From positions 1 to 62,294 of the forward strand of contig NZ_JAICZA010000007.1 of assembly GCF_025933915.1 (NCBI RefSeq): a stretch of 62,294 nucleotides of DNA. The letters run 5' to 3'. The number at the start of each line of letters is the position of its first letter. The stretch's first letter is position 1. Below the pieces are notes generated by a model. That model made no database searches, was not told where the DNA came from, and saw only the letters and a program-made list of their open reading frames with translations. The translations under genes and the position numbers were made by a program. Source of the DNA: Mycobacterium sp. (GTDB taxonomy: Bacteria > Actinomycetota > Actinomycetes > Mycobacteriales > Mycobacteriaceae). Of the stretch, positions 33,123 to 44,324 are shown piece after piece.

Positions 33123-34817
33123 TCAGGTCGCCGCCGGGTGCGTCGGCAGGGAGAAGTGTTCGGCCGGTACCGTTGGGCCGCTTGGTAATTGGGTGGCCAG
33201 CGACGTCGTGATACCGTCTACGACTTCGGTGACGTTACCGGTCAGCCGCTCGAAGTTCAGCGTGCCATGCTGAAAATTCTGCGTAATCTGCAGTGGTTCT
33301 TGTATTTCCGCACTGGTGGGCAATCCGAGCGGCCCGCGTTCGTAGCTCTGAGAGCCCCAGGCGTCGTAGATGGCGCCGGTGACAGGTTGAGGGCCCGTCT
33401 CGGGTGACCAGTACATCGCGCCCCGGCCGAAAGTGACGAAGCGCGCGTCACCGGCGGCACTGTCTTCCGGTGAGGTCGGCGGACCCAGCACGCTGTTCAT
33501 CCCGCCGATCGCCTGCCAGTGGTCATAGATCGCGCCACCCTGCAGTGCCTCGATCAACTCCTCCGGGGGGTCGTTGAAATGCGATGCGATATCCCGTATT
33601 TCGTCCATCAACGCGTAGGCGGCGTTGCCAGGGCAGTCGGTGTTCCCGACGTCGCGGTGGGTGAAGATGGTCGGAAGCGTCGCGATGGAGCCGGCCGGAA
33701 AAGTGGTGTAGTGGCTGCCGGCCGACTCCAGTTGCACCGCGCCCTTGGGGTCCACGCCGTCCATACTCAACCGCCAGCCGAGTAGCCGGCCCACGGTGCG
33801 CAGTTGGATCGGTGTCGGGGGCACGTCGTCGAAGTTGCCGATCATCGACACGCCCCAGGTGTTGCGGTTGAATCCGCCGGTGTGGAACGCCTCGACCGCT
33901 TTGGCGAGTCCGCCTGCGCTGCCCTCGAACACCTGGCCGTACTTGTCGACCAGCGCGTTGTAGGCGATGTCGCACCAGCCCAGCGTCTTGCTGTGATAGG
34001 TGTAGATGGCCTTGACGATCCCGGCTGATTCCAGCGGGGAATAGTCGTTGCTGCCCGCGGTGTGGTGGACGACCGCGGCGCGAATCCCGTTGTCGTACTG
34101 CGGGCTACCGCATCGCAGCGATTCGTCGGCGCCCCATTCCGCCCGGCTGATGATGGGGGGCGCTTGCCCGGGCATCACCACGCCGGACGGCGGTGTCCAC
34201 TGTGTTTGCGCCGGCGCTTGCGGCGGGGAGATGAGGACGGCGGAGATGTTCTGTCCGAAGGGCTGTTCCCTGGATGCCGGTTTGTATCCCAAGTCCCTCT
34301 TGTCGCTCGGGGGTGCCGGAGGCGGTCCCCCGCCAGCGGGAGGTGCCCCCAGGGTCGCCGGCGCATCGAGCGGGCGGGTGACCGCGATCTGGACCGTCGT
34401 CGTGGTGCCGACGAAGACGGGATCCGTGCCGCGCGGCCCCTCCGTGACGCCGGCGGGGTGGTTTGACCTCGCCGAGTCGTCACCGCCCGTTCGAGACGTC
34501 GGGTCGGGCGCCGCGGTTTCATACTCGGTCTGATACCAGGGTCCCCACGAACCGTCGGGACGCTTGGCGCGCACGCGCGTCGACGTGCCGGCCAGGTCGC
34601 CGGTCAGCGCGACCAGAGAAAAAGGAGTGTCCTGACTGATTTCGCGAACCGTGACACCGGCACTCAGCCCCACCAGCGGCTGCTCGACGAGTCGGGTGCC
34701 GCGCTCCGGCGGCGGGCCGGAGGTGCCGCGATCGCGTGTGTCCCCCACCCACGAGACGATGACGACGGTCGCCGCGATGGCGGTGAGCAACATCGTCGGG
34801 GCACGACTACGAGACAC
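33123..34817 (-). CDS. Secreted PGRP/amidase_2 protein with LGFP repeats (Rv3811-like)
   Basis: 564 aa from GTG 34817. An N-terminal signal or anchor (TMLLTAIAATVVIVSWVG) precedes a beta-rich domain. A peptidoglycan-recognition/N-acetylmuramoyl-L-alanine amidase domain follows, with zinc ligands in AVVHHTAGSND and THRDVGNTDCPG. The C-terminal ~150 residues hold LGFP-type wall-binding repeats (GAIYDHWQAIGGMNSVLGPPTS, GAIYDAWGSQSYERGPLGLPTS). It probably cleaves or binds peptidoglycan. About 25 residues longer than Rv3811 (539 aa), part of which is a Gly/Pro-rich insertion coded by a repeat element at 34326-34350. Confidence 0.92.
   Translation of the reverse strand: MSRSRAPTMLLTAIAATVVIVSWVGDTRDRGTSGPPPERGTRLVEQPLVGLSAGVTVREISQDTPFSLVALTGDLAGTSTRVRAKRPDGSWGPWYQTEYETAAPDPTSRTGGDDSARSNHPAGVTEGPRGTDPVFVGTTTTVQIAVTRPLDAPATLGAPPAGGGPPPAPPSDKRDLGYKPASREQPFGQNISAVLISPPQAPAQTQWTPPSGVVMPGQAPPIISRAEWGADESLRCGSPQYDNGIRAAVVHHTAGSNDYSPLESAGIVKAIYTYHSKTLGWCDIAYNALVDKYGQVFEGSAGGLAKAVEAFHTGGFNRNTWGVSMIGNFDDVPPTPIQLRTVGRLLGWRLSMDGVDPKGAVQLESAGSHYTTFPAGSIATLPTIFTHRDVGNTDCPGNAAYALMDEIRDIASHFNDPPEELIEALQGGAIYDHWQAIGGMNSVLGPPTSPEDSAAGDARFVTFGRGAMYWSPETGPQPVTGAIYDAWGSQSYERGPLGLPTSAEIQEPLQITQNFQHGTLNFERLTGNVTEVVDGITTSLATQLPSGPTVPAEHFSLPTHPAAT
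34326..34350 (-). repeat. 25-bp GC-rich palindromic element inside the PGRP gene
   Basis: On the minus strand the element begins GGGGGCACCTCCCGCTGGCG and ends GGGGA. It lies in frame within the coding region and encodes part of LGAPPAGGGPPPAPP. It matches the intergenic element at 37434-37458 at 20 of 25 positions. Probably a dispersed mycobacterial repeat. Confidence 0.6.
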
Positions 34818-34895
34818 CAGGCGATGTTACGTGTGTTTCTGATGTTATCTATGAGACGACACGAGGTTGGGCGAGGCCGAATCCTCGGAAAAATC

Positions 34896-34927
34896 GACGG
34901 CACCGCAGATGATTCTGCGGTGCCGTC
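34896..34927 (-). terminator. Rho-independent terminator of erp
   Basis: Perfect 13-bp stem (34896-34908 with 34915-34927), 6-nt loop ATGATT when read on the plus strand, 22 bp past the erp stop. On the minus strand the stem is followed by GATTTTTCC, a real T-run. This classical form is uncommon in mycobacteria. Confidence 0.85.
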
Positions 34928-34948
34928 TGGTGGAGGGTTTGCGAAAGG

Positions 34949-35935
34949 TCAGACCGGAGGCAGTACCGGTACCGCGCCGGCGGCCGCCGGCAGCGCACCC
35001 GCGGCGGCCGGGAGAGCTCCCGCCGCAGCGCCCGGCAGGGCACCCGCGGCGCCCGGCAGTGCACCTGCGGCAGCGCCCGGCAGGGCACCCGCGGCCCCGC
35101 CGCCCTGCATGCCCTGCGTGATCGCAGGCATCACCAAGCCCTTGAGCAGGTCGATCGCCTGACCGGCGCCCAACTGGTTGGCGGCTTGCATCACGTCGTT
35201 GACCAGCCCGCCACTGGCGCCGGAACCCGAGCCACCGCCCAGGCCGGTGGTGCCACCGATGGGCGAACCGTTACCGAACGTCGACGGGTCGCCGAGGATC
35301 GGGTAGGTGCCGCCGACACCCGGGTCCAATCCGGCCCCGGAGTCGATCGGAACTTCGGTCGGAGACAGGGTCGGGCTGCCCAGCCCCGGTGCGACCCCCG
35401 CCGGGCTGGTCAGCCCGGGGTTGGAAAGCGCCGGGTTGAGCCCGGCGCCCGGGGTCGCGACCCCCGCGCCCGGGGTGGTCGGCAACGCACCCGGGGCGGT
35501 GAGCCCGGGCGTCATGGGCGCCATGCCCGGGTTGGTCAGGCCGGGGCTCGTCAGGCCGGGGCTCGTCAAACCGGGGCTCGTCAGGCCGGGGCTCGTCAAG
35601 CCCGGATTGGTCAGGCCCGTCGTCCCCAGGCCGGGGGTTCCGAGGCCTGGAGTGCCCAGGCCGGGGCTGGCGAGACCGGGTGTGGTCGCACCCCCGTTCA
35701 AGGCGGGCACCGGGGGCATGTTGATCCCGAACTGCGACAGGCCCTGCGATAGCGCGCCCATCAGCTCGCCGGGCAGGTCGCTCATCACCGCGGCCTGCTT
35801 GAACTCGTGATGCTCGGGCGCTTTGTTGTCGGCCGTCGATTCGTAGACAAGGAAGTATGCGCACGGACTCGCCACTGCCAGGGCGGCAACCGCGCTCATG
35901 GCTGTCGAGAGCTTGCGTCGGCGTCGGTTCGGCAC
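34949..35935 (-). CDS. erp: Exported repetitive protein Erp
   Basis: 328-aa surface/exported virulence protein. GTG 35935 (VPNRRRRKLSTAMSAVAALA) has GAGGAG 7 bp upstream and yields a Sec signal. A conserved N-terminal domain (EHHEFKQAAVMSDLPGELMGAL) is followed by PGL(T/G)(S/T/N)P repeats (~75-150 of the mature chain) and a second conserved domain (VPIDSGAGLDPGVGGTYPILG). The last ~45 residues are an Ala-rich repeat tail (AGALPGAA). Repeat number differs between mycobacterial species. A terminator follows the gene. Confidence 0.95.
   Translation of the reverse strand: MPNRRRRKLSTAMSAVAALAVASPCAYFLVYESTADNKAPEHHEFKQAAVMSDLPGELMGALSQGLSQFGINMPPVPALNGGATTPGLASPGLGTPGLGTPGLGTTGLTNPGLTSPGLTSPGLTSPGLTSPGLTNPGMAPMTPGLTAPGALPTTPGAGVATPGAGLNPALSNPGLTSPAGVAPGLGSPTLSPTEVPIDSGAGLDPGVGGTYPILGDPSTFGNGSPIGGTTGLGGGSGSGASGGLVNDVMQAANQLGAGQAIDLLKGLVMPAITQGMQGGGAAGALPGAAAGALPGAAGALPGAAAGALPAAAGALPAAAGAVPVLPPV
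35520..35690 (-). repeat. PGLTS-encoding 15-bp tandem repeats in erp
   Basis: Consecutive 15-bp units on the minus strand encode PGLTS or close variants (PGLGT, PGLTN). Four PGLTS units in a row are nearly identical in DNA (around 35545-35600). This is the variable repeat region known for Erp. Confidence 0.9.
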
Positions 35936-37415
<1,480 letters not shown>

Positions 37416-37433
37416 GAGGGGTAGCGATGAGGT

Positions 37434-37458
37434 GGGGGTTCCACCCGCTTGTGGGGGA
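37434..37458 (+). repeat. 25-bp GC-rich palindromic element between glf and glfT2
   Basis: The element begins GGGGGTTCCACCCGCTTGTG and ends GGGGA, similar (20 of 25) to the element at 34326-34350 on the other strand. It lies in the 55-bp gap between glf and glfT2. I recall this GGGGGNNCC-CCCGCT-GGGGGA pattern as common in mycobacterial genomes, so it is probably a dispersed repeat. It can form a hairpin. Confidence 0.6.
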
Positions 37459-37470
37459 GAGTGGCGCCTG

Positions 37471-39357
37471 ATGACTGCCGTGAGCCTGCTGTCCCGGATC
37501 ATCCTGCCGCGTCCCGGCGAGCCGCTCGACGTGCGCAAGCTGTATCTGGAGGAGTCGACGACCAACGCCCGGCGGGCGCACGCGACGAGCCGCACCTCGT
37601 TGGAGATCGGCAAAGAGTCCGAGGTGTCGTTCGCCACGTACTTCAACGCGTTCCCGGCCAGCTACTGGCGGCGCTGGTCGATCTGCAAATCGGTGGTGCT
37701 GCGGGTCGAGCTGACCGGAACCGGGCGCGTCGACGTGTACCGGTCGAAGGCCACCGGGGTGCGGATCTCGGTGGAGGGCCGCCAATTCGTCGGCACCGAC
37801 GACCAGCCGGCCGTCGTCGAGATCGAGGTGGCGCTGCGGCCGTTCGAGGACGGCGGCTGGATCTGGTGCGACATCACCACCGACAGCGCGGTCAACTTGG
37901 TGAGCGGCGGCTGGTATGCGACCGAGCCCGCTCCGGTACCGGCCAACATCGCCGTCGGCATCCCGACGTTCAATCGTCCCGCCGACTGTGTCAACGCGCT
38001 CGCCGACCTCACCGCAGATCCCTTGGTGGACGAGGTGATTGGTGCGGTGATCGTCCCGGACCAGGGCGTCCGCAAGGTGCGCGATCACCCGGACTTCCCG
38101 GCGGCGGCGGCGGGTCTGGGCGATCGCCTGTCGATCCACAACCAGCCCAATCTCGGCGGTTCCGGCGGCTACAGCCGGGTGATGTACGAGGCGCTGAAAA
38201 ACACTGACTGCCAACAGATCCTGTTCATGGACGACGACATCCGCATCGAGCCGGACTCGATCCTGCGGGTGCTGGCGATGCACCGTTTCGCCAAGACGCC
38301 GATGCTCATCGGCGGTCAAATGCTCAACCTGCAGGAGCCGTCACACCTGCACATCATGGGCGAGGTGGTCGACCAGTCGAACTTCATGTGGACCGCCGCG
38401 CCGCACGCCGAGTACGATCACGATTTCGCCGAATTCCCGTTGAGCGACAAGAATCCTCGGAGCGCGCTGCTGCACCGTCGCATCGACGTCGACTTCAATG
38501 GCTGGTGGACGTGCATGATCCCGCGGCAGGTCGCCGAGGAGCTGGGCCAGCCGCTGCCGCTGTTCATCAAATGGGACGATGCCGAATACGGTCTGCGCGC
38601 CGGCGAGCACGGGTATCCGACCGTCACGCTGCCCGGCGCGGCGATCTGGCACATGGCCTGGAGCGACAAGGACGACGCCATCGACTGGCAGGCCTACTTC
38701 CACCTGCGCAACCGGCTGGTGGTCGCCGCGCTGCACTGGGACGGTGACATCACCGGGTTGGTTCGCAGCCACCTCAAGGCAACGCTGAAACACCTTGCTT
38801 GCCTTGAGTATTCGACGGTGGCTATCCAGAACCGGGCAATCGATGACTTCCTCGCCGGGCCCGAGCACATCTTCTCGATCCTGGAATCCGCGTTGCCCGA
38901 GGTGCATCGCCTGCGCAAGGAATACCCGGACGCGGTGGTGCTGCCGGCGGCGAGCGAACTGCCGCAGCCGCGCTACCCAAGCAAGGCGATGAAGCCGCCG
39001 GTGAACCCGGTGTCGATCGGCTACCGGCTGGCCCGCGGAATCCTGCACAACATGACCAAGGCCGACACCGATGCCCACGGGAGCCCGGAGTACAACGTGG
39101 CGACCCAGGATGCGCGCTGGTTCCGGCTGTGCACGGTTGATGGCGTGACGGTGACGACGGCCGACGGGTGTGGCGTGGTCTACCGGCAGCGGGATCGGCG
39201 AAAGATGTTCTCGCTGTTGTTCGAATCGCTACGCCGTCAGCGTCAGCTGCTCAGCCGGTTCGATGAGATGCGCAACACGTACCGCGACGCGCTGCCGGTG
39301 TTGTCCAGCAAGCAGAAGTGGGAGACGGCGTTGCTGCCAGCTGCAGAACATGCCTGA
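37471..39357 (+). CDS. glfT2: Galactofuranosyltransferase GlfT2
   Basis: 628-aa bifunctional enzyme that adds galactofuranose from UDP-Galf with alternating beta-1,5 and beta-1,6 links to build the galactan. The N-terminal beta-barrel domain precedes the GT-A domain, with metal-binding FMDDDIRIEPD (D254-D256), the acceptor site WTCMIP and the catalytic region KWDDAEYG with WHMAWSDKDD. ATG 37471 gives MTAVSLLSRIILPRPGEP, as in M. tuberculosis. An upstream in-frame start would run through the repeat element and is rejected. It overlaps the PAP2 gene by 8 bp. Confidence 0.97.
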   Translation: MTAVSLLSRIILPRPGEPLDVRKLYLEESTTNARRAHATSRTSLEIGKESEVSFATYFNAFPASYWRRWSICKSVVLRVELTGTGRVDVYRSKATGVRISVEGRQFVGTDDQPAVVEIEVALRPFEDGGWIWCDITTDSAVNLVSGGWYATEPAPVPANIAVGIPTFNRPADCVNALADLTADPLVDEVIGAVIVPDQGVRKVRDHPDFPAAAAGLGDRLSIHNQPNLGGSGGYSRVMYEALKNTDCQQILFMDDDIRIEPDSILRVLAMHRFAKTPMLIGGQMLNLQEPSHLHIMGEVVDQSNFMWTAAPHAEYDHDFAEFPLSDKNPRSALLHRRIDVDFNGWWTCMIPRQVAEELGQPLPLFIKWDDAEYGLRAGEHGYPTVTLPGAAIWHMAWSDKDDAIDWQAYFHLRNRLVVAALHWDGDITGLVRSHLKATLKHLACLEYSTVAIQNRAIDDFLAGPEHIFSILESALPEVHRLRKEYPDAVVLPAASELPQPRYPSKAMKPPVNPVSIGYRLARGILHNMTKADTDAHGSPEYNVATQDARWFRLCTVDGVTVTTADGCGVVYRQRDRRKMFSLLFESLRRQRQLLSRFDEMRNTYRDALPVLSSKQKWETALLPAAEHA

Positions 39358-39910
39358 GGCCGCTGCTGCAGAGGCGCCGCGCGGTGAGGTGGCCGCGCTG
39401 GTCGCCGTCCAGGCGGCACTGGGCGATCGCCCCGGAGCGCTACCGGTGGCGCGCGCGCTGTCCCACTTCGGCGAGCACAGCATCGGCTGGGTGGCCGTCG
39501 CCCTGCTCGGCGCGGCCCTTTCGCCGACGCGGCGCCGGGACTGGCTGGCGGCCGGGGCCGGAGCGTTCGTCGCCCACGCCGCCGCCGTCGTCGTCAAGCG
39601 GATCGTGCGGCGCAAGCGGCCGCATGACCCGGCCGTCGTGGTGAACGTCGGCACACCCAGCCAGCTGAGTTTTCCGTCCGCACACGCCACTTCCACCACT
39701 GCCGCCGCGATTCTGATGGGCCGGATCACCGGTCTGCCGCTGCCCGCGGTCGTGGTGCCGCCGATGGCGTTGTCGCGGATGTTGCTGGGTGTGCACTATC
39801 CCAGCGACGTGGCCTGCGGGATCGCGCTGGGTGCCGTCATCGCGGCGTTCGCGCGCCGCGTGGGACAGGTGCAAGAGGTTGTAAGAGGTGAGAATGACCG
39901 AGGAAACTGA
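39350..39910 (+). CDS. PAP2-family membrane phosphatase (Rv3807c-like)
   Basis: 186 aa. Phosphatase motifs: KRIVRRKRP (KX6RP type), FPSAHAT (PSGH type) and SRMLLGVHYPSDV (SRX5HX3D). Several membrane helices. In the arabinan pathway this is the candidate phospholipid phosphatase that turns decaprenyl-phosphoryl-5-phosphoribose into decaprenyl-phosphoryl-ribose. ATG 39350 lies in the end of glfT2 (8-bp overlap) and the stop lies past the ubiA start, so translation is coupled on both sides. Confidence 0.93.
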   Translation: MPEAAAAEAPRGEVAALVAVQAALGDRPGALPVARALSHFGEHSIGWVAVALLGAALSPTRRRDWLAAGAGAFVAHAAAVVVKRIVRRKRPHDPAVVVNVGTPSQLSFPSAHATSTTAAAILMGRITGLPLPAVVVPPMALSRMLLGVHYPSDVACGIALGAVIAAFARRVGQVQEVVRGENDRGN

Positions 39911-40811
39911 GGAAGTGGTGGCCGGACCACCGACCAACCTGGTCGCCGGGGTGATCAAGGCCATCCGCCCGAGGCAATGGGTCAAGAACGTGCTCGTGCT
40001 GGCCGCGCCGGTGGCCGGGCTGGGCAGCGGAATTCGGTACGACTACGGGCAGATGCTCACGCAGGTGGGGCTGGCATTCGTGGTGTTCAGCCTGGCGGCG
40101 TCGGCGGTGTATCTGGTCAACGATGTGCGCGACGTCGAGGCCGACCGCGAACACCCCACCAAGCGGTTCCGCCCGATCGCGGCGGGCGTGGTGCCCGAGT
40201 GGCTGGCCTACCTCCTGGCGGTGGTGCTGGGTGTGGCCTCGCTGGGCATCGCGTGGGCGGTGACGCCGAACCTGACGCTGGTGATGGCCGTCTACCTCGG
40301 CATGCAGCTGGCGTACTGCTTCGGTCTCAAACACCAAGCGGTGCTTGATATCTGCATCGTGTCGTCGGCGTATCTGCTTCGCGCCATCGCCGGCGGCGTG
40401 GCCACCGAAATCCCGCTGTCCCAGTGGTTTCTGCTCTCGGCGGCGTTCGCGTCGCTGTTCATGGTGGCCGGCAAGCGTTACGCCGAACTGCAATTGGCCG
40501 AACGCACCGGCGCGAAGATCCGCAAATCGCTGGAGAGCTACACCAGCACCTACCTGCGGTTCGTCTGGACCATGTCGGCCACCGCGGTGGTGGTCTGCTA
40601 TGGCCTGTGGGCGTTCGAGCGCGACCACCACTCGGGCTCCTGGTTCGCGGTGTCGATGGTCCCGTTCACCATCGCGATCCTGCGCTACGCGGTGGACGTG
40701 GACGGCGGGCTGGCCGGGGAGCCCGAAGACATCGCGCTGCGGGACCGGGTGCTGCAGCTGTTGGCGGTGGCGTGGATCGCGACAATTGGAGCCGCCGTTG
40801 CCTTCGGTTAG
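39894..40811 (+). CDS. ubiA: Decaprenyl-phosphate phosphoribosyltransferase UbiA
   Basis: 305-aa UbiA-family membrane transferase that joins phosphoribosyl pyrophosphate to decaprenyl phosphate, the first committed step to the arabinose donor DPA. Motif I NDVRDVEADREHPTKRFRP and the GLKHQAVLDI segment mark the active site, with about nine membrane helices. Near-identical in pattern to Rv3806c (302 aa). ATG 39894 is chosen; GTG 39888 is 2 codons longer. It overlaps the preceding phosphatase gene. Confidence 0.97.
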   Translation: MTEETEEVVAGPPTNLVAGVIKAIRPRQWVKNVLVLAAPVAGLGSGIRYDYGQMLTQVGLAFVVFSLAASAVYLVNDVRDVEADREHPTKRFRPIAAGVVPEWLAYLLAVVLGVASLGIAWAVTPNLTLVMAVYLGMQLAYCFGLKHQAVLDICIVSSAYLLRAIAGGVATEIPLSQWFLLSAAFASLFMVAGKRYAELQLAERTGAKIRKSLESYTSTYLRFVWTMSATAVVVCYGLWAFERDHHSGSWFAVSMVPFTIAILRYAVDVDGGLAGEPEDIALRDRVLQLLAVAWIATIGAAVAFG

Positions 40812-40839
40812 CCCCGAACTGCAGGCGCTCAAAGCGCGC

Positions 40840-42789
40840 ATGATGCGCAGCCGGCCGGTGATCAGGCGGCCCGGCTGGCCGGTGTTCCCCTACACGGCCG
40901 TGGTGCGGGTCAGCCTGTGGATCAGCGTGGCGGTGGTCGCCGTCCTGTTCGCCTGGGGCGGCTGGCAGCGGCGGTGGATCGCCGACGACGGACTCATCGT
41001 GTTGCGCACCGTGCGCAATCTGTTCGCCGGCAATGGGCCGGTTTTCAACCAGGGCGAGTGGGTGGAGGCGAACACCTCCACCGCGTGGACGTACCTGATG
41101 TACGCCGGCAGCTGGGTCGGCGGCCCGCTGCGCATGGAATACGTGGCTTTGGCTCTGGCACTGGTGCTTTCGGTGCTCGGCGTGGCGCTGCTGATGCTGG
41201 GCGCCGCGCGGTTGTATGCGCCGAGCCTGCGCGGCCGCAAGGCGATCATGTTGCCCGCCGGGGCGTTGGTTTACATCGCGCTGCCGCCGGCGCGTGACTT
41301 CGCCACCTCCGGCCTGGAGAGCGGTTTGGCGCTGGCCTACCTCGGGCTGCTGTGGTGGATGATGGTCTGCTGGGCGCAGCCGGTGCGCAACCGCGCGGAC
41401 AAGAAGGTGTTCGTCGGTGCGCTGGCGTTCGTTGCCGGGTTCAGCGTCCTGGTTCGGCCCGAGCTCGCGCTGATGGGCGGCCTGGCGCTGATCATGATGC
41501 TGGTCGCGGCCCGGACCTGGCGGCGCCGCGCGCTGATCGTGGCCGCCGGTGGTGTGCTGCCGGTCGCCTACGAGATCTTCCGGATGGGCTACTACGGCCT
41601 GCTGGTGCCCGGCACCGCACTGGCCAAGGACGCGGCCGGGGACAAGTGGTCCCAGGGCATGATCTACCTCTCGAACTTCGACGGCCCGTATGCGGTGTGG
41701 ATCCCGGTGGTGCTGCTCGTGCCGCTCGGCGCCCTGCTGTTCGCCGCCCGGCGGCGGCCGTCGTTCCTGCGCCCCGCGCTGGCGCCCGACTACGGCCGGG
41801 TAGCGCGGGCGGTGCACAGCCCGCCGGCGGTGGTCGCGTGGGTCCTGGTCAGCGGTCTGCTGCAGGCCCTGTACTGGATCCGGCAGGGCGGCGACTTCAT
41901 GCACGCGCGGGTGCTGCTGGCGCCGCTGTTCTGCCTGCTGGCCCCAGTGGCCGTCGTCCCGGTCATCGTGCCCGACGGCCAGGACTACTCGCGTGAGACC
42001 GGTAACTGGGTGGCCGGCGCGGCGACGGCGTTGTGGCTGGGGCTGGCCGGGTGGGCACTGTGGGCGGCGAATTCACCCGGCATGGGCGATGACGCCACCC
42101 ACGTCACCTACTCCGGGATCGTCGACGAACGGCGCTTCTACGCCCAGGCCACCGGTCACGCGCATCCGCTGACCGCCGCGGACTATCTGGGCTATCCGCG
42201 GATGGCGGCGATCCTGACCGCCCTGAACAACACTCCCGACGGAGCGCTGTTGCTGCCGTCGGGCAACTACATCCAATGGGACCTGGTGCCGATGGCTCAG
42301 CCCGTTCAGTCCGCGCCCGGCGGTGCCGCCGACAAGTCGCCGCAAAAGCCCCAGCACGCAGTGTTTTTCACCAACCTCGGCATGGTTGGCATGAATGTCG
42401 GGCTCGACGTCAGGGTCATCGATCAAATCGGATTGGCAAACCCACTGGCGCAACACACACAGCGGCTGAAGCACGGCCGCATCGGGCATGACAAAAACCT
42501 GTTCCCGGACTGGGTGATCGCCGACGGCCCCTGGGTGAAGGTGTATCCGGGAATTCCGGGCTACCTGGACGCGCAGTGGGTCGCCGAGGCCGTCTCCGCG
42601 CTGCAATGCCCCGATACGAAGTCGATGCTCGGTTCGGTGCGCGCGCCGATGAACCCCCACCGATTCCTGTCCAACGTGCTGCACTCCTTCCAGTTCACCA
42701 AGTACCGCATCGACCGGGTGCCGCGTTACGAACTCGCCCGGTGCGGGCTACCGATACCCGAAGAAGCCCCACCGCCACCTCGCGAGTAA
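40840..42789 (+). CDS. aftB: Terminal beta-(1,2)-arabinofuranosyltransferase AftB
   Basis: 649-aa GT-C membrane glycosyltransferase that caps arabinan with beta-(1,2)-linked arabinose from DPA. The GT-C acidic motif follows the first helix (RRWIADDGLIVLRTVRNL), with about ten helices and a soluble C-terminal domain (FTNLGMVGMNVGLDVRVIDQ, HDKNLFPDWVIADGPWVK). ATG 40840 is taken as the start; GTG 40903 would give 628 aa, the length of M. tuberculosis AftB, and is a good alternative. The frame is open further upstream inside ubiA, but that part is out of family. Confidence 0.95.
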   Translation: MMRSRPVIRRPGWPVFPYTAVVRVSLWISVAVVAVLFAWGGWQRRWIADDGLIVLRTVRNLFAGNGPVFNQGEWVEANTSTAWTYLMYAGSWVGGPLRMEYVALALALVLSVLGVALLMLGAARLYAPSLRGRKAIMLPAGALVYIALPPARDFATSGLESGLALAYLGLLWWMMVCWAQPVRNRADKKVFVGALAFVAGFSVLVRPELALMGGLALIMMLVAARTWRRRALIVAAGGVLPVAYEIFRMGYYGLLVPGTALAKDAAGDKWSQGMIYLSNFDGPYAVWIPVVLLVPLGALLFAARRRPSFLRPALAPDYGRVARAVHSPPAVVAWVLVSGLLQALYWIRQGGDFMHARVLLAPLFCLLAPVAVVPVIVPDGQDYSRETGNWVAGAATALWLGLAGWALWAANSPGMGDDATHVTYSGIVDERRFYAQATGHAHPLTAADYLGYPRMAAILTALNNTPDGALLLPSGNYIQWDLVPMAQPVQSAPGGAADKSPQKPQHAVFFTNLGMVGMNVGLDVRVIDQIGLANPLAQHTQRLKHGRIGHDKNLFPDWVIADGPWVKVYPGIPGYLDAQWVAEAVSALQCPDTKSMLGSVRAPMNPHRFLSNVLHSFQFTKYRIDRVPRYELARCGLPIPEEAPPPPRE

Positions 42790-44172
<1,383 letters not shown>

Positions 44173-44187
44173 AACACGCAAGCATTG

Positions 44188-44229
44188 CGACTCGCGGCGG
44201 GAACCCCTCGGGGTTTCCGCCGCGAGTCG
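44188..44229 (+). terminator. Long hairpin downstream of fbpA
   Basis: A perfect 13-bp outer stem (CGACTCGCGGCGG with its complement at 44217-44229) encloses a further 6-bp stem AACCCC/GGGGTT, so almost the whole 42 bp pairs. It lies 16 bp past the fbpA stop with no long T-run. Likely terminator or mRNA 3'-end stabiliser separating fbpA from fbpD. Confidence 0.8.
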
Positions 44230-44324
44230 TTTGCGGCGTGTGTGACGTGTTTCACTACCCGGCGAGCGGGGGAACCAAGCAGCTGGCTAATGTGCTCTCA
44301 GCGACGAAACGATGGAGGGTGGAC

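Noticed and set aside
35520..35690. Possible CRISPR-like or satellite array
   Set aside because: The regular units are 15-bp codon repeats for PGLTS in erp, without spacers.
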